A stretch of 64,000 nt of DNA. Source: Silene latifolia (taxonomy: Eukaryota > Streptophyta > Magnoliopsida > Caryophyllales > Caryophyllaceae). The notes beneath the pieces are model-generated. The model saw nothing but the letters and a program-made list of their open reading frames with translations, made no database searches and was not told where the DNA came from. Shown here in pieces: positions 42,991 to 54,954 of the stretch. Every line of letters starts with the position of its first letter. Position 1 is the stretch's first letter. The position numbers and the translations under genes are program-made. The stretch covers positions 26,848,152 through 26,912,151 of the forward strand of contig NC_133536.1 of assembly GCF_048544455.1 (NCBI RefSeq), given 5' to 3'.

Positions 42991-45016
42991 TTACCTATTT
43001 ATTTTGTGTATGGAAATTCTATCTCGTCAACTTCAGCAGGCTGAATCCCAACACCGCATCTTTGGCCTCAAAATCTAGCGGTATGCTCCGCCTCTCTCGC
43101 ATCTTTTTTATGCCGATGACGCTTTCATTTGCTGCAAGGCAACGCCTGCTTCCTTTGAGGCTATCCGAGATATTTTCCAGGGATTTGAGGACGTTTCTGG
43201 TCAGATGATTAATCTGCAAAAAATCGTTTATTAAATTTAGTCCCAATTCACCGGAAGATTTCAAAACCCATATGACCTCCATTCTGCGTATGAAAGCAAG
43301 TGATTCCTTTGGTACTTATTTGGGGGTTCCGGTTGATTTACCAAAATGTAAGAAGACGGCTTTTAATTAAATTCTTGATAAGATTACTATGTGTATCTCG
43401 GCTTTGTCTTCACTTCACCTATATCAAGCTAGCAAGTTTGTTATTATTAACTCCATCTTGCTTGGTTCGTTGGTTCATATTCTGGCGGCTGTCCCATTAC
43501 CGCTTTCCGTTTCAAGAAAAATTGACTCATTAATTGCGGCTTTCTGGTGGAGTAAACATTCTTCACACCGCTCTATTCACTGGCTATCCCAACAACATTT
43601 GCACATTCCAAGAGATAAGGGAGGCCTTAGTATTAAATCGGTAACCATCCTTAGTCAAGCTTATCTTATGAAGAATTTTTGGCGCATCCACCATAAGCCG
43701 GATGGTATACTTGAAAAGTACCTCAAGCCAAAGTATAGGTGCGACCTTCTTATTCCTAAGATGAGGTCCAATGTTACACAACCTTCCTTTGTATGGCAAG
43801 GTATTTGTCGAGCAACTGCTTCTTGCACTGACGCTATGGCTTGGAAAGTTGGCAATGGTAACTCAATTAATCTTCTCTCTAGTCACTGGATACAAGGTCA
43901 TCCCCCAAAATTGCGTCAAGAACAGCGCCATACCGTTCCTACAATTTCTGATTTTGTTAATGACAATTGCTCCTGGAAACCGCAACATATTTTTCGAGTT
44001 TTTGACAATCCCACAGCTCAAGCTATTTTGGCTATGGAACCGCCTATTCTTGCAAATGACGATTTCCTTTATTGGAAGTACACTGAGGATGGCTGTTATG
44101 ATCTGGGTACGCTTACCTTTTATCTAAAGGTACGACAACAACACCGACACTAAGCACGTTTCCTTGGAAGTTAGTATGGAGTTTCCCATTTTCTAGCAAA
44201 TTTCCTCTTTTCATATGGAGGCTTGCCCATCACATCCTCCCAACTAAGACGGTTCTAGCACATAGGGCCTTTCGGATTGATGCTCTATGCTCTTTATGTC
44301 GATCTGCTTTGGAATCTCCTGAACATTTATTCCGCTCTTGTGACATCATTCAACATGTCTGGCGGTCTTCTTTGCTCGCTATACAATCTATGGCTAACCC
44401 AAGTGTTTCTTTTATCCGTTGGCTAGCTGATCATATTACATACCTTCATCAGATTTCTTCACCGGGATTTAGTTCCTTACTCTACTTCTTTTGCATCCTG
44501 CGCTCCATCTAGCTTATCCGCAACTCTATCGTCTTTGACAATAATGCGCTTGTGCCGGAACGGATCCTTCACCTAGCAGATGCGTTACACCATTCACATT
44601 TGCGTCTGCCCATTCTACGCCATGATGAAAATCAGTCCCAAACACTTCCCATGTCGGCAGATAATCATCATTCAACTTCAACATCTTCTCTTTCTTACCG
44701 TCTTTACATCTGCAGGAATTCTATCCAAAATGGTTACACTGCTACTGTCGAATCGGACGCTTGCTTGCCTGACCAGTACTACGTGCGAGCATCTACTCCT
44801 CTTGTTGCCTATTCTCAAGCTTTACTCCAGCTTATGTTAAGACAGGAGTTGGTTACATCCACTGCAGTTACCTTCGTGGTGACTTCCCAAAAATTATGTT
44901 CAGTTCTGGCCTCTCAAAAGTCAGTCCCAATAGCTGTGCGAAATTCGTTAGGTGAAATTCGCACATTACTTCGTGTACATCGTAACTGGTCAGTTAGCCT
45001 TGCTACTGGTTAGTTT
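42991..45016 (+). pseudogene. L1-type LINE ORF2 C-terminal part of the chimera
   Basis: It starts at the RT segment LFILCMEILSRQL and then HLFYADDAFICC, the YADD active site, near 43100. It continues through SALSSLHLYQASKFVIINSI, a region SKHSSHRSIHWLSQQHLHIP, a zinc-binding segment ALCSLCRSALESPEHLFRSC (about 44285-44345) and an RNase H-like tail (TATVESDACLPDQYYVRAST, LLRVHRNWSVSLATG). The endonuclease and most of the RT are absent, as expected for a 5'-truncated copy. It is broken by several frame changes. Confidence 0.87.
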
Positions 45017-45147
45017 ACGTATGCTTTGCTTGTATCTGTAAAAACGCTATGTTTATCGTTTCTTTTTATTTTTTTTTTGGTTACAATGTTTATCGTTTCT
45101 TTTTATAAAAGCAGTTAACGATTGTCGGAAAAAAAAAAAAAAAAAAA

Positions 45148-45897
45148 TTGATTGGTTTAGTTACGTTTATTTAATAGTAAAAGCATAATTTATTAATATT
45201 CTCATGAAATGATTACTAATTAAATAAAAAATGAAAGCATGTATGACTACTGACCAAAGAAATATTCAAAGTACAGCTATTATTTTATCATGCCTCACTC
45301 TTCTACCCTGCTTCAACCAAACTTTTGACAAATATTATTTTATTAATATTCTCATGAAATGATCCCGTCTTTCACGAGGCTCGCTCAGGAGTATGTATTA
45401 CGCGCGCGCATATACCGCTAGTGTCTAATAGAAAACCCATTTTGAATACATAGTTCAATGACCAAACAGTTTTCAACAAAGCCAGCATTTTGCTGTTATT
45501 TGGTAACATTACAAGCATGAGGTACAATACATATATACTCAAAGATGAATAATTTACTGAATAGGTGCATTCCGCGAGTAAATTCAAGCAGGACAGATCA
45601 AAACATACCAGAAAAAAAATAATTTACAACCAGACTAAACTGATGCATTCACTGAATAGGCGCATCGTGCAAGTAAATTCAAGCAAAAAAGGGCAAAACA
45701 TACCAGAAAAAAAATATCATTATACATTATTTTCAGTTTGCAATATCCGATTTACTCTAGATTCAAGTAGGGTAGAATCGGCAGCAAAACTGTACTTACG
45801 GGTTTGAACATTGTTTGTGTTCCCAGAATATCGAACTCAAAACCTCCAGTTAAGCTAGATTGCCATAAGAAAAAGATGAACGTCTTGTGTCAGATCA
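45148..45897. other. Spacer downstream of gene B
   Basis: Homologous to 37076-37660 downstream of gene A, with an internal repeat: TATTTTATTAATATTCTCATGAAATGA occurs twice (about 45187 and 45337). TACCAGAAAAAAAAT and GAGTAAATTCAAGCA motifs are also duplicated (45585-45715). No gene is seen. Confidence 0.75.
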
Positions 45898-47953
45898 TCA
45901 CTGGGTTTGTGTGATAGTTCCTGAGGTATCGAAGGCCAATCTCGGAGGAGAAGATAAATTCGGCGTGGGCGGCATTTGTATTGAATCAAGACACCCCTGT
46001 AGCATTTCTAAGACTCTACTCATTGATGGACGATTTGCAGGATAAGTCTGTATACACCATAAGCTTACTAAAATCATCTTCTTCTGCAATACTCTTTCTT
46101 GGTCATTTGTAGTTCCTTGAAATGAACCTTCCGCCTGTCGTTCGAGTCGGTCATATATCCACTTTGGAAAATACAGGTCACTACTTCTTTGCTGATCTGC
46201 AGATAGATTGTTTCTACCACATACCATGTCTAAAACCATCATCCCGAAGCTATAAACATCCGATTTGTGGGAAACTCCTCCAATTGTTCTGCAGAATACC
46301 TCTGGAGCTATGTACCCGATAGTCCCTCTTGCTTCCATCATTGAAATGGTACTTTCTTGTAAGGGACATAATCTAGCAAGGCCAAAGTCTGAAATCTTCG
46401 GGATAAACTCTTGATCAAGTAGAATATTGTGAGGCTTGATGTCGAAATGCAAAATACGAGCATTACAACCTCGGTGTAAATAGTCTAATCCTTTTGCGAT
46501 CCCTATGGCGATATTAAGAAGTGTTTCCCATGGTAAGGATTGATTACTGGGACCAGCACCATGATATGTAAACTTTTCAAGGGATCCATTCGGCAAATAC
46601 TCATATATCAAGGCTCTTTTATTACCCTCGAAGCAAAAACCTAAAAGAGTGACAATATTGACATGGTTAGTTCGACTGATGCTAGCTACCTCATTGATAA
46701 AGTCTTCACCGTCTCCCTTTGATTGTTTCAAGACTTTCACCGCCACAAGAGAGCCGCTGTTTAACTTACCTTGGTAAACAATAGCATAGCCACCTTCACC
46801 AAGTTTCTCTCTGAAATCATTGGTGATTTTCTTTAAATTCTTGTATGTATGTCTTGTTAAAGAAAATGAACCATAAATTTGTAAGAAGGCATCAACATTG
46901 GGGCATGTTTTGGCTTCTGACTTCCAGAACGTAGCGAATTTCGGACTTGATTTCTTTTTCCTTAGATACCAGGCAATAACAATTAACAGCCCTACCCCCA
47001 CTGCTATTGAAGCTGCAGAAAACGAATTGACATATAAATTCAGGTAAATTTATTAACATTAGAACTGGATGCTGAATGTATCTTGACAATAACACTAGAT
47101 TACCTGATCCAACAATGATGAGTCCTCTGGATATTGCTGTGGAGAGAATGATATGAAATTATAAGCATTTTTAGTGAGTACTAATTTAGTTAAAGTACAC
47201 AGAGTAGTACATATGCATACCTGGTTTGCAGAGGCACACAAAATCTGAAGGCGAAGATGAGCCACATATACAACCTGATTTATAACACTTGATACATTCT
47301 AAGGGATACGCATAATTCACTTCAAACCCCTTATATAAGATCTGAAAAACCGTTGTATTACCCTTGTTATAAAGATCCAACTGTTTTCTTAAGACTGGAT
47401 TCGGAGCAGAGTTGCAAGATGCATATTGCCCTCGGGCTGAATTATTGTGCCGATAATAAACTGGAAATTTTAAAGAATTCTCATAGCATGTAACATTGCC
47501 ATCACTACGGTTTGGAACCATCCCGTTGTTGCACTTGTAAAGTAAGTTAATCATCTCAACCTTTCTGGTGAACTCAAGTATGCCACCAAAATCTCTTCCG
47601 TAAGAACCACAAGTGTTTTCCGCAGCCCCACGAAGTTCAAGAGTTATGTTATTACCAGAGAAAGTGATGTTAAGAACATTATAACCTTCCAAGTATTTTG
47701 GGCCAATTTTCAGAAACGGGAAACGACCTTTTGGATTATCAATACACTGAAGCTGCAACGCCGGGTGGCCACAGTATTTAGGCCTGCCATCTCCCCAAAA
47801 TGGGAACCCTACATCTTTGAGTTTCCCACATGTAAATACAGAAGAGCATGTCTTATACCTGTCATCAACACCATCAGATGAAGGCAACCCAACAAAGACG
47901 ACGACAAAGATGGCAAAAGAGAGCAAGTGCAGGGAAGATGTTGAGGATACCAT
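45898..47953 (-). CDS. LRK10L: Receptor-like kinase gene B, LRK10L family (3 exons)
   Basis: Exons 47953-47221, 47136-47104 (33 nt) and 47012-45898 join in frame to 626 residues. The start MVSSTSSLHLLSFAIFVV is the first ATG and opens a clean signal peptide. The ectodomain matches gene A closely (CGKLKDVGFPFWGDGRPKYCG, CYENSLKFPVYYRHNNSARG, CYKSGCICGSSSPSDF). The kinase shows LGEGGYAIVYQG, VAVKVLKQ, HFDIKPHNILLD, DFGLARLCPL and APEVFCRTIGG. The intron between exons 1 and 2 is only 84 bp, against 537 bp in gene A, mainly because gene A holds extra sequence at about 38950-39400. No break was found, so this is a likely functional membrane receptor kinase. Confidence 0.91.
47104..47136 (-). other. 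33-nt microexon of gene B
   Basis: Same sequence, borders and phase as the gene A microexon (CCACAG acceptor, GTAATC donor). Confidence 0.87.
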
Positions 47954-48837
47954 TTTTCGAGATCTCTAGAAGTGAAATTTTTAGATGTCTGTCATTAGCA
48001 AAATTCAAGATTCTACTTTTAACACTAATAATGATAATTGGGAAGAGACAATGATACTGAATTATTGTCTAGAGATAATTAAGATTAATCAAGTTTGCAA
48101 GACCATATACTTGTGGAAATTGGTAATGCCTATCTATTACTGCGTCTTTGAAGGGATATAAGTCAACAGTCAAGCTTACATATTTCTCACTCACCTTCCT
48201 GAATAGTGAATACAAACAATTTGTGATTATTCTTTCATAAATGTAAACATATTCCGTCTCCATCAGTAGAACTGTAATTCATATCACTTGAGTTCGATAT
48301 ATAGCTTTTGACGAATATTAAAGAAGGGTGGCCGGGTGGGACTAACTCGATGGGTGAAAATGTGAGATTCCATCTTTCACGAGACTCATTCAACAGTAGG
48401 TATGTATTACGCATTTATGCACGCACATATAGCACAAGTGTCTAATAGAAACCCAATGTAAATAGATAGTTCAAAGACCAAACAGTTTTCAACAAAACCA
48501 GCATTTTGCTATTATTTGGTAACATTACAAGCATGAGGTACAGTACATATATACTCAAAAGATAAATAATTTACTTACAGACTATGCTGTTGCATTCACT
48601 GAATAGGCAAGCACCAAAGAGGAAACTGATCAGATAGAAAATATCATTATATTTTATTATTATTATTATTATTTTAGTTTGCAGTATCCGATTTAGTCTA
48701 GAATCAGAGTTGGGTAGGATCAGCAGCAAAACTCTACTCATGAGTTTTAACATTGTTGCGTTCCTAGAGTATAGAACTCTTGACCTCCAGTTAAGCTAGA
48801 TTGCCACAAGAAAAAGATGAATGTCTTTTTTATACCG
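47954..48837. other. Spacer between genes B and C
   Basis: It contains the likely promoter of gene B (similar to 40203-40700) and the 3' flank of gene C, with the shared TATTAAAGAAGGGTGGCCGG and GCACATATAGCAC stretches. A short (TAT)n run lies at 48653-48676. No gene is seen. Confidence 0.7.
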
Positions 48838-51008
48838 TCACTGAGTTTGTGTGATAGTTCCTGAGGTATCAAAGGCCAACCTAGGAGGAGAAGATAAATA
48901 CGGCCTGGGTGGCATTTTTATTGAATCAAGACACCCTTGTAGCATTTGTACCACCGTACTCATTGATGGCCGGTTTGAAGGATAAGTCCGTATACACCAC
49001 AAGCTAACCAAAATCATCTTCCTCTGCAATGCTTTTTCTTCGTCATTTGTAGTTCCTTGAAATGAAGCTTCCTCTTCCAGTTCAAGTTTGTCGTATATCC
49101 AATCCGGAAAATCCTGGTCACTGCCTTTTTGCTGTTCTGCAGATAAATTGTTTCTACCACATGCCATATCTAAAACCATCATCCCAAAGCTATAAACATC
49201 CGACTTGTGGGAAACTCCTCCGAAAGTTCTGCAGAATACTTCTGGAGCTATGTACCCGATAGTCCCTCTTGCTTCCATCATTGATATGGTATTTTCTTTT
49301 AGGGGACATAATCTAGCAAGACCAAAATCTGAAATCTTTGGGGTAAAATCTTCATCAAGTAGAATATTGTGAGGCTTGATGTCAAAATGCAAAATCCGAG
49401 CATTACAACCCTGGTGTAAGTAGTCTAGTCCTTTTGCGATCCCTGTAGCGATATTAAAAAGTGTTTCCCAAGGTAATGATTTATCACCATGACATGTGAA
49501 CTTTTCAAGAGATCCATTCGGCAAATACTCATATACCAAGGCTCTTTTGTTACCCTCAAAACAAAAACCTAAGAGAGTGACAACATTGACATGGTTAGTC
49601 CGACTGATGCTAGCAACCTCGTTGAGGAAGTCTTCCCCGGTTCCCTTTGATTGTTTCAACACCTTCACCGCCACATGACATCCATTGTTTAACATGCCTT
49701 TGTAAACAACAGCATAGCCACCTTCTCCAAGTTTCTCTTTGAAATCATTGGTGATTTTCTTTAAATTCTTGTATGTGTGCGTTGTTAAAGAAAACGAACC
49801 ATAAATTTTGAAAAATGCATCAACACTGGGGCATGTTGTAGCTTCTGAGTTCCAGAACGTAGTGAATTTCCGACTTAATTTCTCTTTCCTTATAAACCAG
49901 GCGATAACAAGTAACGATCCTATCCCCATTGCTAATAATGCTGCAGAAATCAAATTTACATTAAAATTGTTAGGTTTATTTATCACTCGTACTAAAAAAA
50001 AAAACAAAAAAAAGAACTAGAGGAGGTATGTAATTTAATTGTAGCATTAGATTACCTGATCCAACAATGATGAGTCTCCTGGATTTGTTTTACTGTGGTA
50101 GAATTAGTAACACGAAATTAGAGGCATATATAAACGAGCTGAACTTCACAGATTGACGACTTTGATACAGAACTTGTGCTTTTAACACGTTTATAACAGA
50201 TGTATCACGAAATAACCGTCACGAAAGAGGGAGTAGTAAATGTGACGAAACTGACCGGACTGGAACATGATGGATAAAATAACCACAATATGACCGAAAG
50301 CCAAAATTGACCAATTCTAATCAAAATTGCTAGACCTGATATGACCCTAATTGAGAATGACCCTGAATGATTTATTTGAAATTACAGTTGACTTTAACAA
50401 ATATAAAAACTATGATAAGCATGACCAAAAGGTGACTCAGACATGAATAAATTGACCTGTACAAACAAACCTGAATGACCCGAAATAACCCAATATTGAA
50501 ACACCAGAACACTTAAGGCCTTTGTTTCCTGCCCTGAATGACCCATTTGAGTGGTAGTTTGGTGACAGTACATATGTACATACCACAAATGCTTGCCCTT
50601 TTTGCAGAGGCACACAAAAACTGAAGATGAAGATGCTCCACGAATGCAAACCGATTTAACACTTGACACAATATAAGGAATACTCATAATTCACCTCAAA
50701 ACCCTCTTGTAAGATGAGTTGCAAGATGCATATTGGCCAATTTCCAGATATGGGTAACGACCTTTTGGATAATCCTTACACAGAAGTTGCAATGCCAGGT
50801 GCCCACAGTATTGACGCCTGCCATCTCCCCAGAACGGGTATCCAACATTTTTGAGTTCCCCACATGTAAATAATGCAGAAGAGTATATCATATACGAGTA
50901 CCAATCATCAACACCACCAGATGAAGACAATACAACAACGATAATAGTTATGGACAGAAAAAGGTCATGCAGGAAAGATGTTGAAGAAATCATTTGCCGA
51001 GATCTCAT
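48838..51008 (-). pseudogene. Receptor-like kinase gene C, decayed ectodomain with intact kinase exon
   Basis: The kinase exon (49940-48838, 1,103 nt) is open and has LGEGGYAVVYKG, VAVKVLKQ, HFDIKPHNILLDED and DFGLARLCPL. It is 12 nt shorter than in A, B and D because four residues are missing near KFTCHGDKSLPW. The ectodomain (51008-50597) keeps the signal peptide and CGELKNVGYPFWGDGRRQYCG, but two deletions remove most of the rest: LEIG joins directly to QYASCNSS, and a second deletion shifts the frame to a stop (SYKRVLR). The exon 1 donor is GC instead of GT. The microexon (50092-50056) is 37 nt, which breaks the phase. It therefore cannot make the normal receptor; the kinase part alone could still be expressed from an internal start. 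Confidence 0.87.
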
Positions 51009-51207
51009 ATGGAAACGCGCATAAGAATAGGTTACCTGGATGGGAAAATTTCGGGTGTTGTCATTTAGCAAAATTCAAGTTTCTACCTTCAACACTATTA
51101 ATGATAATTGGAAAGACACAAGGATTTGATCAAACATTCAAACTTAATCCATTACCTTATCGACTTCTAATTTTCAACTACTTTTTTAAGTTTCAGTTAC
51201 ATTTCTT
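51009..51207. other. Upstream flank of gene C
   Basis: Similar to the start of the gene B upstream region (AAATTCAAG, TTTCTACCTTCAACACTATT). No gene is seen. Confidence 0.6.
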
Positions 51208-51830
51208 GTTTTAGTTAACTTTTCAATTATCTACCATCTCACGTTTCAGTTAAATTTCCAATTTTCAGCGATCTTTTCGACTAGATTTCCCGAACAAAGA
51301 ATCGGCAACGAATTTTACATGTTATACTATACTAGTCCTAGGTGCACCATAAATCTGATCAATATATTCTGAATTGTATCTTCAACTATACTGAGGAGTT
51401 CTCAGTGTTAACTGTTAATCAGGTAATCAATAAACAGAAACATGAATGATGATGACCATATTAAAATGAAATCAATTAAAACAAACAAGCAATCAATACC
51501 AGATAAATGGCCTACCAAATGTTTGTTATACTGCCTCACAGAGATTTTATGGGAACTGCCTATAAAACCACCACAACGTCAAAAGATCAAAATTCGAAGC
51601 ACACAGTGAAAAGAAAGATTGTTACCTCAGAGAAAAATATTTTTAGAGAGGTATACTTCGAGTTCTCCAATGTCGGAAAAACGACAATTGGTGCTCCCGC
51701 CATTTTTCTGTTGCTGTGGAGGTCTTGGCCATGTTTGTTTGCTGGGTGAAATTATTACAGAAACTTCTCCTCTGGTGGACATTTGCGGAACGTTGCTCCT
51801 TGGCTGCCCTTTCATTTAGCCTCATTTACA
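51208..51830. repeat. Kinase-cluster spacer segment, copy 2 (SINE-free)
   Basis: 51208-51428 matches 35785-36248 without the SINE. The whole segment also matches 59880-60600: TGTTATACTGCCTCACAGAG, AAGATCAAAATTCGAAG, GTGGAGGTCTTGG and GTGAAATTATTACAGAAACTT. On the minus strand a donor-like GAG/GTAACA near 51620 is conserved as AG/GTAATG in the other copy, so a non-coding leader exon is possible. Short ORFs here are not conserved. Confidence 0.8.
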
Positions 51831-52322
51831 CAAATTCTATTTTAGTATGTTTGTGATTTTCACCTAAAGTGAGAATGTAACATCATAGAACAGAACACAA
51901 TTATCGAATTCGAAATACAGGAAATAAAAGGCATAATATATTCAATATATGATGATTACCAACTAAATAAATATGAAAGCATGTATGACTACTGACTAGA
52001 AAAACAATTTACAAAGTACTGCAATTATTTTATTATGCCTCACTGTTCTACAGAAGGGTGGGACTAACTCGACGGGTGAGATCCCGTCTTTCACAAACCT
52101 CGCTCAGGAGTGTATATTACTCGTAGCATTTATGCACGCACATATCGCACAAGTATCTAATAGATATCCCATTTTAAAAACATAGTCTAGATTTGAGTTG
52201 GGTAGGACCGGAAGAAAAGCTCTAATGAGTTTTACATTGGTCCATTTCCCAAGTATCAAACTCTAGACCTCCAGTTAAGCTAGATTGCCACAAGAAAAAG
52301 ATGAATGTCTTATGTCAGATGG
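51831..52322. other. Spacer downstream of gene D
   Basis: The 3' flank of gene D, with the shared AGAAGGGTGGGACTAACTCGACG and GGTGAGATCCCGTC motifs found after the other kinase genes. No gene is seen. Confidence 0.7.
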
Positions 52323-53476
52323 TCACTGAGTTTGTGTGATAGTTCCTGAGGTAACGGAGGCCAATCTCGGAGGTGAAGATAAATACGGCCTGGGTGGCAT
52401 TTGTATTGAATCAGGACACCCTTGTAGCATTTGTACCACCGTACTCATTGATGGACGATTTGAAGGATAAGACTGTATACACCACAAGCTGACCAAAATC
52501 ATCTTCCTCTGCAATGCTTTTTCTTTGTCATTTGTAGTTCCTTGGAACGAAGCTTCCTCTTCCAGTTCAAGTCTGTCGTATATCCAATTCGGAAAATCTT
52601 GGTCACTGCTTATTTGCTCTTCTGCAGATAAATTGTTTCTACCACATGCCATATCTAAAATCATCATCCCGAAGCTATAAACATCCGATTTGTGAGAAAC
52701 TCTTCCAAAAGTTCTGCAGAATACCTCTGGAGCTATGTACCCAATAGTTCCTCTTGCTTCCATCATTGATATGGTACTTTCTTTTAGGGGACATAATCTC
52801 GCTAGGCCAAAATCTGAAATCTTTGGAGTAAAGTCTTGATCAAGTAGAATATTGTGTGGCTTGATGTCGAAATGCAAAATCCGAGCATTACAACCGCGGT
52901 GTAAGTAGTCTAGTCCTTTTGCGATCCCTATGGCGATATTAAGAAGTGCTTCCCATGGTAATGATTTACTGCTGGCACTAGCACCATGATATGTGAACTT
53001 TTCAAGAGATCCATTCGGCAAATACTCATATATCAAGGCTCTTTTGTTACCCTCAAAGCAAAAACCTAAAAGAGTGACAACATTGACATGGTTAGTTCGA
53101 CTAATGCTAGCTACCTCGTTGAGGAAGTCCTCCCCAGTTCCCTTTAATTGTTTCAACACCTTCACAGCCACATGACATCCATTGTTTAACATGCCTTTGT
53201 AAACAACAGCATAGCCACCTTCACCAAGTTTCTCTTTGAAATCATTTGTGATTTTCTTTAAATTCTTGTATGTGTGCCTTGTTACAGAAAACGAACCATA
53301 AATTTGTAAGAATGCATCAACATTTGGGCATGTTGTGGCTTCTGACTTCCAGAACGTAGCAAATTTCCGACTTGATTTCTTTTTCCTTAGATACCAGGCA
53401 ATAACAATTAATATCCCTATCCCCACTGCTAATGATGCTGCAGAAACAAATTTACATTAAATTGTTAGCTTTATTT

Positions 53477-53519
<43 letters not shown>

Positions 53520-54954
53520 AACTAAAGGAGGAATGTAATTTGATTGTAGCATTAGATTACCTGATCCAACAATGATGAGTCTCCTTAATTTGTTTACTGT
53601 GGTAGAATTAGCAACATGAAATTAGAGGCATATATATAATGTATGTATATAATAAACGACCTGAACTTCACAGATTAACGTCTTTGATACGGAATTTGTG
53701 CTTTTGACATGCTTATGCTGACAGTCCATCCTGAACAGACTGGAACGTCATGAACGAGTAATAAATGTGACGAAACTGAACGGAATGGAACGACATGAAC
53801 AAAATAACTACAATATGACCGAAAGCCTAAATTGATCCATCCTGATCAAATTGCTAGACCTGATATGCCCCTAATTGAGAATGACCCAGCCAGATATTAA
53901 ACCATCTGTCTCGAAATGATCCAATAACGAATGACAAAGAATGACTATTTGAATTTACAGTTGACTTTATGTACATAAAAATATAAAAAACTGTGATAAA
54001 CATGACCAAAAGGCGACTCAGACATGAATAAATTGACCCGTACAAAAAACCTGAAAACCCCGAAATAACCCTATATTGAAACACCAGAACACAAAAGCCT
54101 TTGTTTCGTTTCCTGTATGACCCATACTTGATCCGAATGATCCATTTGAGTGGTAGTTTGGTAACAGTACCACAATGGAACAAATGCTTACCTTTTCCGC
54201 AGAGGCACAGAAAAACTGAAGATGATGATGACCCACAAATGCAACCCGATTTATAACACTTGACACAATCTAAGGAATACTCATAATTCACCTCAAAACC
54301 CTCTTGTAAGATCTGAGAAACAGTTTTATTACCCTTGTTATAAAGATCCAACTCTTTTTTAAAGACTGGAACCTGAGATGAGCTGCAAGATGAATATTGG
54401 CCTTGGCCTGAATTGTTGTTCCGATAATAAACTGGAAATCTGGAAGAATTCTCATAGCATGAAACCGAGCCATCTCTATGATTTGGAACTACCCCTTTGT
54501 TGCACTTGTAAAGTACGTTAATCTTCTCAACACTTTCGCTGAACTGAAGTATCCCATCAAAATCTCTTCCGTAAGAACCGCAAGAATTTTGCGGAGTCCC
54601 ACGGAGTTCTAGGGTAACACTATAACCAGAGGAAGCGATGCTGACAACACTATAAATTTCCAAGTGTCTTGGGCCAATTTGCAGATATGGGTAAGGACCT
54701 TTTGGATCATCCTTACACTGAAGCTCCAACGCAGAGTGCCCACAGTATTGAGGCCTGCCATCTCCCCAAAACGGGTAACCAACATTTTTAAGCTCGCCAC
54801 ATGTAAAGAATGCAGAAGAGCACGTCTTATACCAGTAATCAACACTACTGTCAGATGAAGACAATCCAACAAAGACGATAACTATGAAGAGAGAAACCAC
54901 CTGCAGGGAAGATGTTGGGGAGATCATTTGACGATATCTCATATTGAAACACAC
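52323..54954 (-). CDS. LRK10L: Receptor-like kinase gene D, LRK10L family (3 exons)
   Basis: Exons 54954-54192, 53596-53561 (36 nt) and 53437-52323 join in frame to 637 residues. The ectodomain has a signal peptide (LQVVSLFIVIVFVGL), CGELKNVGYPFWGDGRPQYCG, LELRGTPQNSCGSYGRDFDG and CVKCYKSGCICGSSSSS. It is the most diverged of the three intact ectodomains. The donor is AAAG/GTAAGC. The kinase shows LGEGGYAVVYKGMLNNG, VAVKVLKQ, HFDIKPHNILLDQD, DFGLARLCPL and APEVFCRTFGR. The second intron holds an A run of about 37 bases (53481-53517). The kinase exon is most like that of gene C (both KGMLNNGCHVAVK), so C and D are probably sister duplicates, as are A and B. Confidence 0.9.
53481..53517. repeat. 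Poly(A) run in an intron of gene D
   Basis: About 37 consecutive A on the plus strand. The equivalent spot in gene C (49995-50014) has a shorter interrupted A run. Confidence 0.9.
53561..53596 (-). other. 36-nt microexon of gene D
   Basis: CCACAG acceptor and GTAATC donor. It encodes NKLRRLIIVGS with split codons and is three nucleotides longer than in A and B, so phase is kept. Confidence 0.85.

Larger units (their letters stand above)
40704..45147 (+). mobile_element. Chimeric copia/L1 retrosequence with poly(A) tail
   Basis: The left part (40704 to about 42990) is Ty1-copia integrase, RT and part of RNase H, without LTRs. The right part (about 42990-45129) is the 3' part of an L1-type LINE: end of RT, zinc-binding and RNase H-like regions, then a 19-base A tail (45129-45147). 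The two parts have the same orientation and meet in frame: DVDHAGDKDTYL (copia) runs directly into FILCMEILSRQL (L1). No target duplication is obvious. Breaks: TAA near 42237, a frameshift near 42520, TAG at 43076, frame changes near 43280, 43370 and 44150-44300, and a stop near 44510. Confidence 0.82.

Noticed and set aside
51619..51825. Short ORFs in the spacer segment
   Set aside because: Not conserved in the paralogous copy at 60430-60570; overlapping frames on both strands suggest chance.
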